The notes below the pieces were generated by a model, which ran no database searches, was not told the DNA's origin, and saw nothing but the letters and a program-made list of their open reading frames with translations. From Sipunculus nudus (taxonomy: Eukaryota; Annelida; Sipuncula; Golfingiida; Sipunculidae): a stretch of 64,000 bases of DNA. Within the stretch, counting starts at the first letter, position 1. Each line of letters begins with the position of its first letter. Shown one piece after another: positions 37,223 through 49,745 of this stretch. The stretch covers positions 22,365,019-22,429,018 of the forward strand of contig CM049306.1 of the NCBI GenBank assembly GCA_026874595.1, read 5' to 3'. The position numbers were made by a program, and so were the translations under genes.

Positions 37223-40200
37223 ATGGCTCCTATTCACTACGTGGTACTACTTGTTACTCTGGCCAGCTGCCACAACGTACAAGGACTGAATGGCCCGCAC
37301 GCTGGTGTTAAAGATGGTTCGTTATTGCCAATCTCCCATCATCGCAGTAAACGTTTCGCTGACAGTGCCGCTTGTCACCTTCACGTTTTTGGACCAGAGC
37401 GTCATGAAGAAATACGGGCTCTGAGGAAGCAAGGAGTTTCATTGTTTAAGTACAACATCACAATACCAGAATATGAAAAACAGATACCGCTTAGCATGGC
37501 AATGAACAATAGCTACAGAGCTCATGAGTGGTATCTGACGCAGTCGGACACACAGCGGAGTCAGCTGTTACTGGGCCTACGGTTCGATGTGTTATCTCTA
37601 GGAACTCTTAACGCTAAGATGGAATCGTTTGAGGTTGCAGCTTTGGCGGAGACACCAGAATGTTTGGCGGGTAAGACAGAACAAAATTTGACAGAGATAA
37701 TCAGCTGGTTCATCTTACGAGACTTGATAGATGAATTCGTTCAGGAACCAGAGTATACTGTAAATTACGGTGTGTGTCATCGGAAAATAGAAGTGGGTGA
37801 ACATTATACGCGGTTTCCGCTAGAATGCTGCATGCCTAATAAGGCAAAAGACGGTTTAATATGCGAGGAAGATGTATCTAATGAATGGATAAATGCTTTA
37901 CAATATGTTATTCTAGCTTTGAAGGTATTTCTCTTCCTGTTTGGGCCTCATTACCTGATAAAATTATATTATGCAGGGGCTCTGGATGAGCGGCCATATG
38001 TCATTCCTCTTAAGGAAAAAATAAGAAAAACTGTGATGATTAAAAAGGTGCGCATGCCCGCAGAGCCGAAATCTCATGAAAGCCCTTGTAAACACAAACG
38101 GCTGCAAGAATTTGGCCAACTGGTGAAGACGTTACCTGGTGATGAGGTGATTAACGCCAAATTCAATAAATTACACATTTTGGTGGACCAAGGTAAGCTG
38201 ATCGGCCCACAGGAAGTCCCCTTTGGTATATTCAGCTATTTGTATCAGACATTTATCCGATGTAAGTTGGCCAGAGGGGGAGCGCTTGGGGCTTGCTGTA
38301 GACAAAGTTTATTTGGGAGCTGGTCTCCGAGATTTCTATGTATACCTTTGAAGAAAGAAGCTCAGTGTAACGACGGCTGCAAATCGTCGATGCCATGGGA
38401 ACATATTTTCCGCACGTGTGGCGCCTTACTTTTGATGGCAGCACTCCCTATTCCGTTTTACCTCAGACTCTGGGTGTACTATACATACGAAGAAGAAGAA
38501 AGGAAGGAAATGCAGGATATAGCAGAGGGGTATGATTCTACCTTAGAACCAAGACATGACCTAATCCAGACTATAGGCCCGGAACATGTATCCTTCATCA
38601 TTACGTATACCTTGTACATCGCATCCTTTATCCTACTTGCATTGCTGCGAGCGTGTAGCACCAAACATTTTGACAAGTACATCGCACGTGTGATCGCAGA
38701 CTTCAGAGCCATCGACCACAAAAAGACATTTGAAGTGCTAATCTCTCACATTTTGTTACCATTTGATAAATTTGGTCTTATATGTGGATTCCCTGTTGCC
38801 GCCCTTTATTGGCCGTTCGCATTGCCCGTATGTTTGCTGGTAATTCTCTTCTACAATGTACCACTAGTATATCTTTGCGGTCGCCTCGTCATACACGGAC
38901 GTCCAAGCTGGTGCAGTCGTGTTCCGAAAAGTATGCGAAATCAACGTAGATCTCCGCGACACGTGACCGAGGGTGTCACGTCCCCAGAGACTTACTGCAT
39001 GCTGGATAAAATCAGCCCCTCAGATGACCCCAGTGACCAGGGCAAATCTACCCTGTCCATGTTACGCGGTTTTTTGATTGGCACCCTTTGTGTCATACTC
39101 CTTCTTAGTGTTCAAGCCATGTTTGCCGAGTGCATTGGGTTCGCCATAGAAGTGATCGTAGTCGCTACTTTGGGAACTTTCATCAATGCTGACAGGGTCA
39201 TCAATTACGTTATACTGTTGACATGGACAGTCATATTCTTCTACGTGTGCTACAGACAGTTTAAGCAGCGATACATCAATTTCTCCAAGGAGTTGTTCGT
39301 GTACCTTCAGAGCAAACTGGTGGACGAGCTGCGCTCTTCTGCTTGGCTGAGAAAATCGCAACGTTGCACAGCGTTCAAAATTACCCACTTTGACAAACGA
39401 GAAAGTTTGGCCGAGAAATATGTCGACAATACGGAATATATCAAAGATGCCTTGTTCTGGAAAGTATACGGCCTCTCTCTGTTCGTTGACCATCATGATA
39501 ATGTAAAGGTGCACCGCCAGCTTTTTGAGGAACTATGCAAAAGTAACATCTCTGGGTGCCCCGGCAAGATGCTACCAAATCTCCTTCGGGCCTTACGAAG
39601 GTTTATTTACGCGGCCTTGTTTGTAGTGTTGATATTTGTCGGACTAATGGCCTTTGGAGAAGAACATAGGTCAGCTACTTTGTATGAAACCATTATATTA
39701 ATAGTGGCTGGAGCCGTTCCATTTGCTTTGCTCATCATACTCTCTGAAAGGAAAACTATTAGACAGTTTTCTTTTGAAGGGGTAATCCAAGAGACAATAT
39801 GCAGTTACCAGCAGGTTTGGCCGCTGTTCGATCTGAATTTTATCGTGGGCCGAGTGAGAAGTGAAATGCACAATTCCGGTTTCAATACTCCTGAACACAA
39901 TGAATCGGGGGCAGTGATCAGATCTACATCAGAAGGCGATGTTCGCGGTCATAGAGGGAGACCATTATCAGAGCTGAGTTCTGCGCAGGCGCAAGGGTAC
40001 TTCGAAAGAGAATCCACTGAGAGTGCCATTGCCCTTGAACCAACTCATATAGACTTGCTCCTGACCGTCAGAGATGAAACAAAAGAAGAACAAATGCCCA
40101 ACTCTCGATCAGATAATAGCCAGCAGGCTGCTCTTGAAACAAGATCTGTGCCAGCAGAGGGTGCTGGAGGTGATCGTTCTAATTTAATCGAGGGACATGA

Positions 40201-40549
40201 TGCAGACAATAGTGCTCTTGCCATGGTTCCACTAAATACAGACAACAACGCCAGGCCCTCGGTGAGACATGTGCCTTCAAACATCTCGGACAGTCTGACT
40301 CGAATAAATGACATCACATGTGAAAACAACTCGCGGATAACATCTCACCAAAACTCGCCATCATCTTGCATGAGCCCTAGTGCCGTTTCAGTGGACTGTG
40401 TGGTTGACATGGAAGTGCAGGCTGCCAAGTCGAACTCGGTCAAATCCAATTCTGTTAATAGTCTGATATCTGATCCAGATGCGTCGAAACTCACCACAGT
40501 TCCTGTAACAGATACAGAGGTCGAGGAAGCCAGAGAAAGTAGTCTTTAA
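37223..40549 (+). CDS. Intronless ~10-pass membrane protein, 1108 aa, unrecognised family
   Basis: I do not recognise this protein. Residues 1-21 look like a signal peptide (hydrophobic core YVVLLVTLA). HHRSKR at 39-44 is a furin-type processing site. Residues 45-220 form a Cys-containing ectodomain with NIT, NNS and NLT glycosylation sequons. Predicted membrane segments by eye: about 222-247, 394-421, 455-478, 516-555 (two), 612-633, 638-656, 660-680, 793-812 and 820-841. Between them lie basic cytoplasmic-type loops and a conserved-looking block around VYGLSLFVDHHDN (748-760). Residues 880-1108 are a Ser/Asn/Glu-rich, probably disordered tail. The ORF is uninterrupted in an intron-rich genome; no poly-A tail or target duplication marks it as a retrocopy. 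Start chosen because the signal peptide begins at once; stop TAA, with ATTAAA at 40580. It could be a receptor, channel or cell-surface fusion-type protein; function unknown. Confidence 0.9.
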   Translation: MAPIHYVVLLVTLASCHNVQGLNGPHAGVKDGSLLPISHHRSKRFADSAACHLHVFGPERHEEIRALRKQGVSLFKYNITIPEYEKQIPLSMAMNNSYRAHEWYLTQSDTQRSQLLLGLRFDVLSLGTLNAKMESFEVAALAETPECLAGKTEQNLTEIISWFILRDLIDEFVQEPEYTVNYGVCHRKIEVGEHYTRFPLECCMPNKAKDGLICEEDVSNEWINALQYVILALKVFLFLFGPHYLIKLYYAGALDERPYVIPLKEKIRKTVMIKKVRMPAEPKSHESPCKHKRLQEFGQLVKTLPGDEVINAKFNKLHILVDQGKLIGPQEVPFGIFSYLYQTFIRCKLARGGALGACCRQSLFGSWSPRFLCIPLKKEAQCNDGCKSSMPWEHIFRTCGALLLMAALPIPFYLRLWVYYTYEEEERKEMQDIAEGYDSTLEPRHDLIQTIGPEHVSFIITYTLYIASFILLALLRACSTKHFDKYIARVIADFRAIDHKKTFEVLISHILLPFDKFGLICGFPVAALYWPFALPVCLLVILFYNVPLVYLCGRLVIHGRPSWCSRVPKSMRNQRRSPRHVTEGVTSPETYCMLDKISPSDDPSDQGKSTLSMLRGFLIGTLCVILLLSVQAMFAECIGFAIEVIVVATLGTFINADRVINYVILLTWTVIFFYVCYRQFKQRYINFSKELFVYLQSKLVDELRSSAWLRKSQRCTAFKITHFDKRESLAEKYVDNTEYIKDALFWKVYGLSLFVDHHDNVKVHRQLFEELCKSNISGCPGKMLPNLLRALRRFIYAALFVVLIFVGLMAFGEEHRSATLYETIILIVAGAVPFALLIILSERKTIRQFSFEGVIQETICSYQQVWPLFDLNFIVGRVRSEMHNSGFNTPEHNESGAVIRSTSEGDVRGHRGRPLSELSSAQAQGYFERESTESAIALEPTHIDLLLTVRDETKEEQMPNSRSDNSQQAALETRSVPAEGAGGDRSNLIEGHDADNSALAMVPLNTDNNARPSVRHVPSNISDSLTRINDITCENNSRITSHQNSPSSCMSPSAVSVDCVVDMEVQAAKSNSVKSNSVNSLISDPDASKLTTVPVTDTEVEEARESSL

Positions 40550-42217
40550 ACACAGAATATTCCTATTTATTAATCTGACATTAAATGCATGTTTTAGATA
40601 TTCATTCCATATTTTATACTGCTGTACTTATTGTTTTTTGCAGAACTATGTGCCAGATTTGGAAAAAAAAGTGCACAATGACAATACTTATGATATATGT
40701 AGCAACTCATATTATCATATGACCGAGGATTAGGTTATAGGATCTCTACAAAGGTACTAGATTGATTCTGAGGCAGGCACGAATATAATTAAGCCAGCAC
40801 GTGATAGGTTGGTTGACCAAAGGGCAGTTTCACTCTTCAGTGTCATTGTGTTGATATATACTACATATAAGGAAAGTAAACAAAAATGCCATAGCTAGTG
40901 AATATATATGATGTGATATATGACACAAATCATATCCTATGATGTGACATGATCTTGTATGATATGATATGATATATGATATGATAAATTATGTTGTCTG
41001 CTGTATGAACTGAATTCAGATATTTGATCGTAATGTTATGACCAGACTAGTAACTATATAGTAATCATCTTTGCTCTTTTGTCCATTACTGAAATATGCA
41101 TTAAACAGCTCATGGCGCGGAGGGCACATAACAGAATGTCGCCAAAGTTCGAGGATTTCGCCTCCCGCTAGTTGCGTCCTAATAAGTTGAAAGCAGTCTT
41201 ATGGGAAACATTAAGTGGCAGTGTTATGTCATTGATCATTTGGTAAACATGCGATGGAAAATATTACAGGGAATTGCTATTATCTATATCGTTAATGTTA
41301 TTGAATTTTTATATTTTGAATGTGCCTCAACTTTGAGTCATGAAAATTAGTTCATATTGGGATAACAACTAAGCGTATACGTGGGTCAGCTATTTACATA
41401 TAAAGTGATATTTATGGATATCTTATCGAAGTGGGCCCCTTGTTATATAAGTTATTACCATGCATTTCGGTCTCAAATGATGGCGTGATAAATAATTGTA
41501 GACAAATAGTGAAAAGAGGGATCTGTGCCAGCTTATGGACGGGGAGGCAATACGCCAGCATGTCTGCGCTTATAACAGCGGAGAATGAGAGAGGGAGAGA
41601 AAGAGATGCACTTGTGTTCACATTTATTTAAATCCACTTGTACTTGCAATGCCAAGCTTACCATGTATACAACGTTTACTCTCTGCAAAAAGTGGTTTAG
41701 TAACTTCATGGCAGCGCTAATTATGCAAATTTATGTACATATTTTAAAACAGGGCCCATGTTTTTTATTAAGTTTATGCACGACTCAGCCAGTGGATCAC
41801 GTTATATTTAAATCGTTCAGTGTTTTATACATATTTATACATCACTTGGGTAAATATACTCATTTCTGACTCGGACGTACAATATCAAAGCCCCTTGTAT
41901 CTGAAGTATTCTATATCTCGATATTGATAAACTCACGAGGGATGATGCTCGTTTGATCTATATAATATATACACAAACCTGTATATCTCAAATTAAGGCA
42001 CTCAGAATGTTATCCGAATCATCAATAAAAATATGTCTCATATGTGTATCTTCCGAGTTGTCAGTCATGTGTTAACGAGGGTTCACACGAGTTGTGTAAT
42101 GTGAGACCGAGAATATCTTGATAGAGCATAGAAGCGCGGGTTTGCGAGAGAGAACGAGTTTTGAAGAGATTGAGGTTGAGCGACAGTAGTCTTTAGAGAG
42201 TTACCGAGATATAGAAG

Positions 42218-42299
<82 letters not shown>

Positions 42300-42380
42300 T
42301 TATAGACATTGATCCTTATCTGCATGCAAATGGGGAATTTCACATATACACCTGCATAAAATAGCAATCCTTTACCTTGT
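40550..42380. other. 3' flank of the 1108-aa gene, non-coding
   Basis: AT-rich sequence with TGATATGATATG-type short repeats at about 40905-40990. (AT)n at about 42222-42272 is followed directly by (GA)n to 42299. No exon-like frame was found. Confidence 0.5.
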
Positions 42381-42383
42381 ATA

Positions 42384-42569
42384 ACAAGGGGCGGATCCAG
42401 GATTTTGGATGAAAGGGCTTACTGTTACACTGCATAAGGGACTTGTGAGGTCCAGAGCTACCGGGGGAGGAGGTTAGCCGAGCTGTAAAATTACAAAAAA
42501 AGTAAAGTTTCTCACAAAGGGGGGGGGGGGGGAATTAAACCCCTGAACTTCCCTCTGGATTCACCCCTG
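42384..42569. mobile_element. Small TIR element, GGATCC-end family, copy 2
   Basis: Left end AGGGGCGGATCCAGGATTT and, on the - strand, right end CAGGGGTGAATCCAGAGG are inverted repeats. A poly-G run (about 42520-42533) lies inside. No transposase. Confidence 0.7.
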
Positions 42570-43884
42570 ATACATATATATTGTGATGCATGATTAACAA
42601 GACGGAAGGATTCTTGTAATGACATCATTACTAAGAAGAACATGCCAAGAGCAGAATTAAACCTAGTTACGTCCGGTGATGAGTTGGTCAAGGACGTCTT
42701 TGTCCGTGCCCAGGTCATCCCGGGGTCATCTCTACCTCTTTGTGTTGGTGTCCCTGGAGTTCAAAATATAGGATTTGTAAGGCCTTTGTTTGTACAGTAA
42801 GAATCACATGGGCATGAATGATTAGCCATATGAAATAAATGGCAAGGGCTGATATTTATGTTACAGGTGATTTGTTGTGTACAATGATAATCTTTTTCAA
42901 CAACATTCAGAAATAGTTAAATATAATGTGAAAGGTCCATTCAATTTACTGTTATATGTATGTTACTTGTTTTCATGTTGCAATGACTGAGAGGGGGTTT
43001 TAACATCCGTCATTGTTGACAGCCTGTAATTACTACACATTTATAATTACCTATACCTTTTAAAGGTTTCAGCGATAATGCGATAGATTAACTTTACAAA
43101 ATATCACCTACATTAGGTATATATATATATCATAGTGTGCATCAGTTAACCTATATGTTTAAAAATGTATATTCCATCAGTCAACAGGAGGAAATGGGTC
43201 GATTGAACTGGATTATACAAGTACTAAGCTTGTGTATAAGTAAGATAATTGATGATGCACTTGCCGATTATCGATATGTGCCTTACAAACTATATGTGAT
43301 TCTTCTATGTAGTACACCATGCTTGTGTATACATATAGAGAATAGATGTACAGATTTTACAAGAAAACAGTCCAATTTTCATGATATTTATTGCCAGACA
43401 TAAGCATATGTATTAGAAGACGAAAAAGGGTCAGTAACACATGGAATGAAACCAAAATAACAAATGAATATACTAGTATCTTTTCACATGTGCACATACA
43501 AATCTTACCACCACATGCACATGCGTACACATGAACACACGAGCGCATGTATAGACCTAATAAAAAAGAGGCCAGGTGCAAAGCATTATACACAATGGTC
43601 ATGCAAGAAAAATGGAGCCCATACATACTGGATGTAACGTTGAAGCGGCAGTATTCATAAATATGATAAGCATATTGAAAAGAACCCCTAGAAAATTATC
43701 AGTAATCGTTGCGTAGCATTCATAAATAATCCCTGTGCTTGTATATATAGGTTGCATATTCCTTTACGCTATACTCTGCCAACCCCTTTATATACTATCC
43801 CAGCATAAGGTTATAAGCTGAATTCTGATTTTTTATACGATCATTTGTGTAAAATTAATGGTATACACATTTACACATTTATGT

Positions 43885-43966
43885 AGAGAGAGAAAGAGAG
43901 ACAGACAGACAGACAGACATACACACAGAGACCTAGACAGAGAGCGAGAGAGGGAGACAGAAAGAG

Positions 43967-44013
<47 letters not shown>

Positions 44014-44170
44014 GAGAGAGAGAGAAACGAAAGAAAGAGACATTAACAGAGAGGGAGACAGACAAAGAGAGAGACAGAGAGAGAGAGATTGACAGGCATA
44101 ACAGGCAAACAGAGACCCAGACAGACAGCAGATTGAGAGAGGGAGAGACAGACAGACAGACAGAAAGAGA
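43885..44170 (+). repeat. (GACA)n/(GA)n/(AT)n compound microsatellite
   Basis: AGAGAGAAAGAGAGACAGAC repeats, an (AT)n core at about 43973-44010, then further GAGA/GACA blocks to about 44168. Nearly pure purine on the + strand outside the AT core, so triplex-forming potential is plausible (inference). Confidence 0.93.
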
Positions 44171-44179
44171 CCAAAAAAT

Positions 44180-46012
44180 AAATATATATTTCGTTCATGT
44201 ATGTTTAAAGATGCATGGTGAAATTTTACAAACAGTTAATAAACAAGAACAACATCCACATACATATTGTAGATCTATAATGAGCAGTTACTATTTATAA
44301 GTGTATGTAATAAAATATTTATTGGACGACTAGTCAATCCATTAAAATCACTCTATAGGAACGAGGCAAGCACTTCCACTCCTCAGATGTGTTTTCTTTT
44401 TTTTCTTTTTTTTTTTTTTTTTGCAGCTATTGTTCTTCTCCCAAATGCTTGTTTTTTCCCAATTTCCAAAACGCAAATGGTCGTTAGAACATCAACTTAG
44501 TACTGAAGAGTTTGCGTCAAACGTGGAGCCTGCTAAGTAGATTATATAGAGCCAAAAGTCCTTGGTAGTCCCAGATAACAGCTTATGTTGAGTCGTTATC
44601 CCATTCCCTGCTCCGAGAACTACAGATAAACGCGACCTAATGTACGTGTTGTTTACGAGACTACTGTTTCCAGTGTATGCATTTTCCTCGTGATGGCATG
44701 CATTGCAATAAGGTCCCGCTCGTGATAAGCCTTTGGTATATTATTATTACTTTTCTAGAAAAAAAAATAAACGATATGGCGGCGATATTGTCGGCTAAAA
44801 ATTACATATCTGGGATTGTACACTGCATATTTGGAATATTATTAACTTTAGTATCTTAATTTATTAGAATTATTTATATACTGTTAGAATCGACTCATAT
44901 TTTGTATTAAGTAGGCAGATCATCCTTTATAATGGGTCTGGGATGCAGTATTATTTCTCTATACATGGTGTATACTGGACAAAATTTACCCCCCCCCCCC
45001 CCCGTTCACGCACACATACTGAACACCCCCCCCCCCCCCCCCTCCAACCCCCTGGCTATAGAACTAAAGTAATTCTTACAGATTTCTAGGACCGGTGTAC
45101 TTGTTTAAGCCTGTGTTTTCAGACATATGTAGTTATTAAATATGCCAGGGCATCTATAAATTTTTTTCTATATTAGTATGAATAAGGTATTTTTCCACAG
45201 TTATAACCATTGAATCACAGTATAGCAGAAGAATAATAAAAAAAGATCTAGACATTTGTGATTTGTTATCACTTTTAAACTTTCCTTTGTCGTCATGGTA
45301 ATAATTACTCGATTCCAAGTTGGTATATATAAAGATAATTATCGAGCGCTTGAGTCTAAAATTATCTAGCCGTTTCACCCTTAACCCCCCCCCCCCCTTG
45401 GGATACACACGCTCACATTGCGGTGCATGGGGTACAGGGTATAGGGGTGCGTGTGGATGGGTTGGGGGTGTCTATATATGCACTGCACACGCTGGTTAAT
45501 ATTTGTGTTTATATCCTTCCCAGAGGGCTTTGCATCTTAATAATCAGTGTACTGCAGGCCTTACGATAGGCCAGACGATAAAGTCAACTCCGTTATTATA
45601 CGAAAGATAATTGTTTTCAGCAGAAATTCTCCATGTGACGTAGTGACTGTGGCAGCTCGTATAACAAATCTGGGACAATATCGATCTTTCCTGGATGGAA
45701 TCCCTGACAGGCCTTGGGCAGACAAAGCCCCTGCATATAGCTTATCATTCTGATGTGAAATCAGGCTTGATTGGCGCTCAGCTGTCTATCATAACCACAA
45801 TATTGGTTTTAAAAGTATAAAGACGAATAGGGTATAACTTTATGGGCCGAGAAGTAGGAACAAGGTTTTTTTCTGCATGATGCACTGTATTTATCATTTA
45901 CAGATGTCCCGTTGACTTTATATATATAAAGTAGATCCTTTATGATATTAACCTCGGGACATTGGTTTATGTTACTTTGTGGCTTTGTGAAAGTGACCCT
46001 TTTTCTCTGAAT

Positions 46013-46070
<58 letters not shown>

Positions 46071-47690
46071 TATATTGTTATGATATTTGCCTTGTTTCCT
46101 AAGAAAATGTGAGCAGGGGCGGGGGGATCTATAAACTGAAGCCCCATCTCCCCCTGCATGCCATAATGACAAATGTCCTTGCAAACATGTATCTGCCCCC
46201 CCCCCCCCCCCCCAAAAAAAAAGCCCAGATTATTCTTCACTCGGACCACATGTTAAGAATATATATTATTGGTTTTATAACAATAACTTTTGTTCATTTT
46301 CAACTTAATTTTGATTTTAATCAACCCCTCCCCCTCCTATATTTACAAGTATTCACTAGAATACTATTGAGTATAAGAGTTATGAAGATTCAATGAAGCA
46401 GTATAGCATATAAACCGAGTCCTTGAAATTCTCAATATCAGATGCAAAATTGAAAATGTCCACTGAATAATGGAATTATCTCAGTATCACTATATATGTG
46501 TTGTGTTTAAATTCCTCTAAAAGTGCCCGGGGGGGGGGGGGGGCAAAGGGTACTTTGTCCCGAATTTCTAAAAAAGTAGGGAGGGGTTATCTTAGACTCA
46601 GTTATAGAATTAAATAATGTATAATCTGACTTTCGAACCGCATTCTTGAGATCCGAAAGGTTGGGGGCGCGATATGTTAAGTTTGCGATTCTGTTGATAT
46701 TAACATCAACCAATGTACACTTTTATTTAGGCCATTTCTGTGGCAGGAAAGAGTTTGTATTGTGGTTTTCTGTCAATCTTTTACACTATTAAAATTATCA
46801 TTAACAATAAATGATTGATATTATAATTTATTTGGGAAATATTAAGTAAATAATAAAATAATGGACCATATAGTAGGAAAAACGCTAGGAAAATGTCAGA
46901 TTAGTTTGAGAGGGGGGGGAACTCCCCCCCCCCCCCCCCCCCCCCGCTCGGGAGCAAAGATGCGGGTCGGTGTGGACCCCGAAAAAACGCGACCAATCAG
47001 GTATGTCTTGAATTGTCTTCATGTCTACTTCTGTTACTGATTACTAGGCGACCAATTTCTCATGTGGAACTCTAATAATTTTTCGTTGTAATACGCCTGT
47101 AATAGGTATGCCAAACAAAGTGAGTTAAAGGTCACACAGGGACTTTTAGTAACCCGCACCAGAACCTACAAATACACAAACTCACACACGTTTCGACATG
47201 TTCCTCTGCCAATGTTTAAGTCTTATGTTATAAACTTCCCTGGTTCACTTCCACCCACCAGAGAGAAAAGAACAGCTGTAGCTCTTTAACTGTAGTGTCA
47301 GGCTGCGTGTGGAATGAAACTTGATCGTTTTGAACTGTATGTGGTACTGACTACACAAGGGCAATGATGCAAGTGTACCAGCCCAAATAAATGTCATCCT
47401 GGTTGTGACATTACTATTATGCAAGGGAATGGGTCAACAAGTGTGGAAAGTGCATGTCGGAATGGGTTTGGGGGCGGGAGTGCAGAGGTCATGATGTCCC
47501 CTCTCCAAAACAGTTTGTGTGTGTGTGTGTGGGGGGGGGGGGGGGGTAAAGTTTTCGCCCCCATCCCTCCGCTCTTTAAGTTTTCTCGAACCTTTCTGTT
47601 TAGGCTTCAAAGATATATATTAACGGAATATAACCTATCCGTTCATTTACGGAATGTATCCTAATAATTTTCCCACACCCTGCCTATCGT
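44180..47690. other. Gene desert with homopolymer and AT tracts
   Basis: No gene recognised. Contents: a T-rich run at about 44397-44422; C runs near 44990-45003, 45027-45041, 45385-45397 and 46197-46213 (followed by A9); (AT)n at 46015-46062; a G run near 46530-46543; a G8 then C23 block at 46911-46945; and (GT)n followed by G17 at about 47517-47547. Confidence 0.6.
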
Positions 47691-48870
47691 TTTCAGCTCA
47701 GCTGACTGAAGTCATCTGAGCTTTTAACGATCTTCCTTGTCCGACGTTCGTCTGTCTGTCCGTCTGTCCATTAACAGGGCACATGGAGGTCCATAAAAAT
47801 GATCCTTGGAAACCTGAAATTAGGTCACCCCGACTCATATCCTCCGAGCTATATGGAGCTCGAGAGTATCCACCAGAAAAATAAAAAAAAATTGATACAA
47901 AAGCTCTGGTATCAGACTAACTATAATGCAATGATTGCCATTATTCTTTCGATGCATATTGATCTCGGAGTATTTCATCATTTCTTGAAGTCTGGTGGCG
48001 CCACCTGTATTTTTTCTAATTTTAAACATTATTTTATCTGCTTTTGAGACTTTCAAAGCTGTCTGTCCTTTAACAGGGCACAAACCGTATTAGACGGTTT
48101 AGACCTAGAACCCTAGAAACTTCTCAACTGCACATCCAGGGAGATCCTAGGCAAATTTACTTTGAAACCTGAAATTAGGTAACAGTGATCTGTAATCTGC
48201 AAACTTCTGGCGAAAAACATGATTTTGAGCACCCAGAGAGTCAGACGGGCACAAATTGTGTCCATTTGGCCTAGAATCTTCTGATGTGACATTCAGGGAG
48301 GTCCTGGGTAGATGTCCTTGGAAACATGAAATAAGGTCATTGCGACCTATATTCTGTGAGCTATAGGACAAAAACATGATTTGAGCACCGCGAAAGTCAT
48401 CCTTGGCAGAATTGTATCTGTTAGCCATAGAATCTTCTAACGTTATATACAAGGAAGTCTTGGGCAAGTCTCCTTTGATTCCTGAAATTACGTCACTGTG
48501 ACCTATATTCTGTGACAGAAAACCCAACTTTGAGCACCCAGAAATTCACACAAGGTACAAATCTTAACTGTTGGGTCTAGAAATGTCTTTCTTAATGTCA
48601 AGGCAGATCATTTATAATGTCTCCTTGGAAATCCAAAATAAGGTCACTGTGACCTATATTCTGTGAGCTATGTGAAAGAACATGATTTGAGTACCCCATA
48701 CGTCAGATAGAAACAAGTCGTAGCATTTCGACTAAGAAACTTCTAACTTTGCATCTTGGTAGTTCCTGTTAAAATCTTCTTAGAAACCTTAAATAAGGTC
48801 GCTGTTACCTATATTTCCTATGGAACATGGGCAAAAACCATAAGTTTTAGCACTCTGGAAATCATTCTAT
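47690..48870 (+). repeat. Second array of the AGGTCA satellite family
   Basis: A (GTCT/GTCC)-rich leader near 47745-47770 and TTAACAGGGCACA are followed by units homologous to 31060-33480. A perfect AGGTCACTGTGACCT is at 48641-48655 and weaker versions lie near 48333 and 48490. The same leader-plus-units architecture suggests one transposable or satellite family. Confidence 0.85.
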
Positions 48871-49245
48871 GCATTGATTTCGGTTCTTTAACAATTATTT
48901 TTCACCAGATCATATGACGTATTTCAAAGTCAGCTAAGCGTCATTTGCACGGGACATACATCTGCCTGACATACATGTGTCATCACAAAACTTATACATA
49001 GTCACATATCAAGTATAGTTGTTATACATGCATGAGGCCTAGGCCTCGAAATCGACATTTTGCGCGAAGATGCGCTGTGCATGTATTGATATCCGCCGTG
49101 TTCGGGTCCCATGAGCCTTCATCATTTGCGGCTTCAGTTAAAAAAAAGAGATATCCCACAGATTCTGAAAGAAAACTGCGCCTTTATCGATTCGAATTCT
49201 CTAAATTTATATATGTACTTATAATCAAACAAGTCTTTTAAAATA

Positions 49246-49289
<44 letters not shown>

Positions 49290-49668
49290 ATATACATCAT
49301 AACAATGCCATACAGAGGAGGTCTTTATCCTCCTTGGCCATACTGACTAGCACTGCGCCGTGAAGAAATTTCATGCTCACAGTTCATGCTTGCATCACTC
49401 GTATGTTGTTCTATTAAGAAGCTGGTGAGCTGAGTTGAAGGGTACTCCCTACTTTATTGTGTTAGCTGATCAGTGTAATTCTTTAAGAATAACCCAATGC
49501 AGTAAATCGATTTATGTTTCCCAATTTTATTTTAATCACCAATATTAAATTGATATTACCAACCGATTAAGCCATAGCACTATGAAAATGACCAGTGCAT
49601 TTACTGTGTTTGCAGGTGTTAAACTAGTATTTATCATTCAGGAGTTTTTTTATGTTATATGGCGCGCG

Positions 49669-49745
<77 letters not shown>

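Noticed and set aside
37223-40549. Retrocopy explanation for the intronless gene
   Set aside because: No poly-A tract after the 3' end and no flanking target duplication were seen; the long open frame argues for a functional gene, though an old retrocopy cannot be excluded.
45547-45753. 68-codon open frame on the + strand with mixed composition
   Set aside because: No recognisable motif, no convincing splice sites at either end, and located in repeat-rich non-coding DNA.
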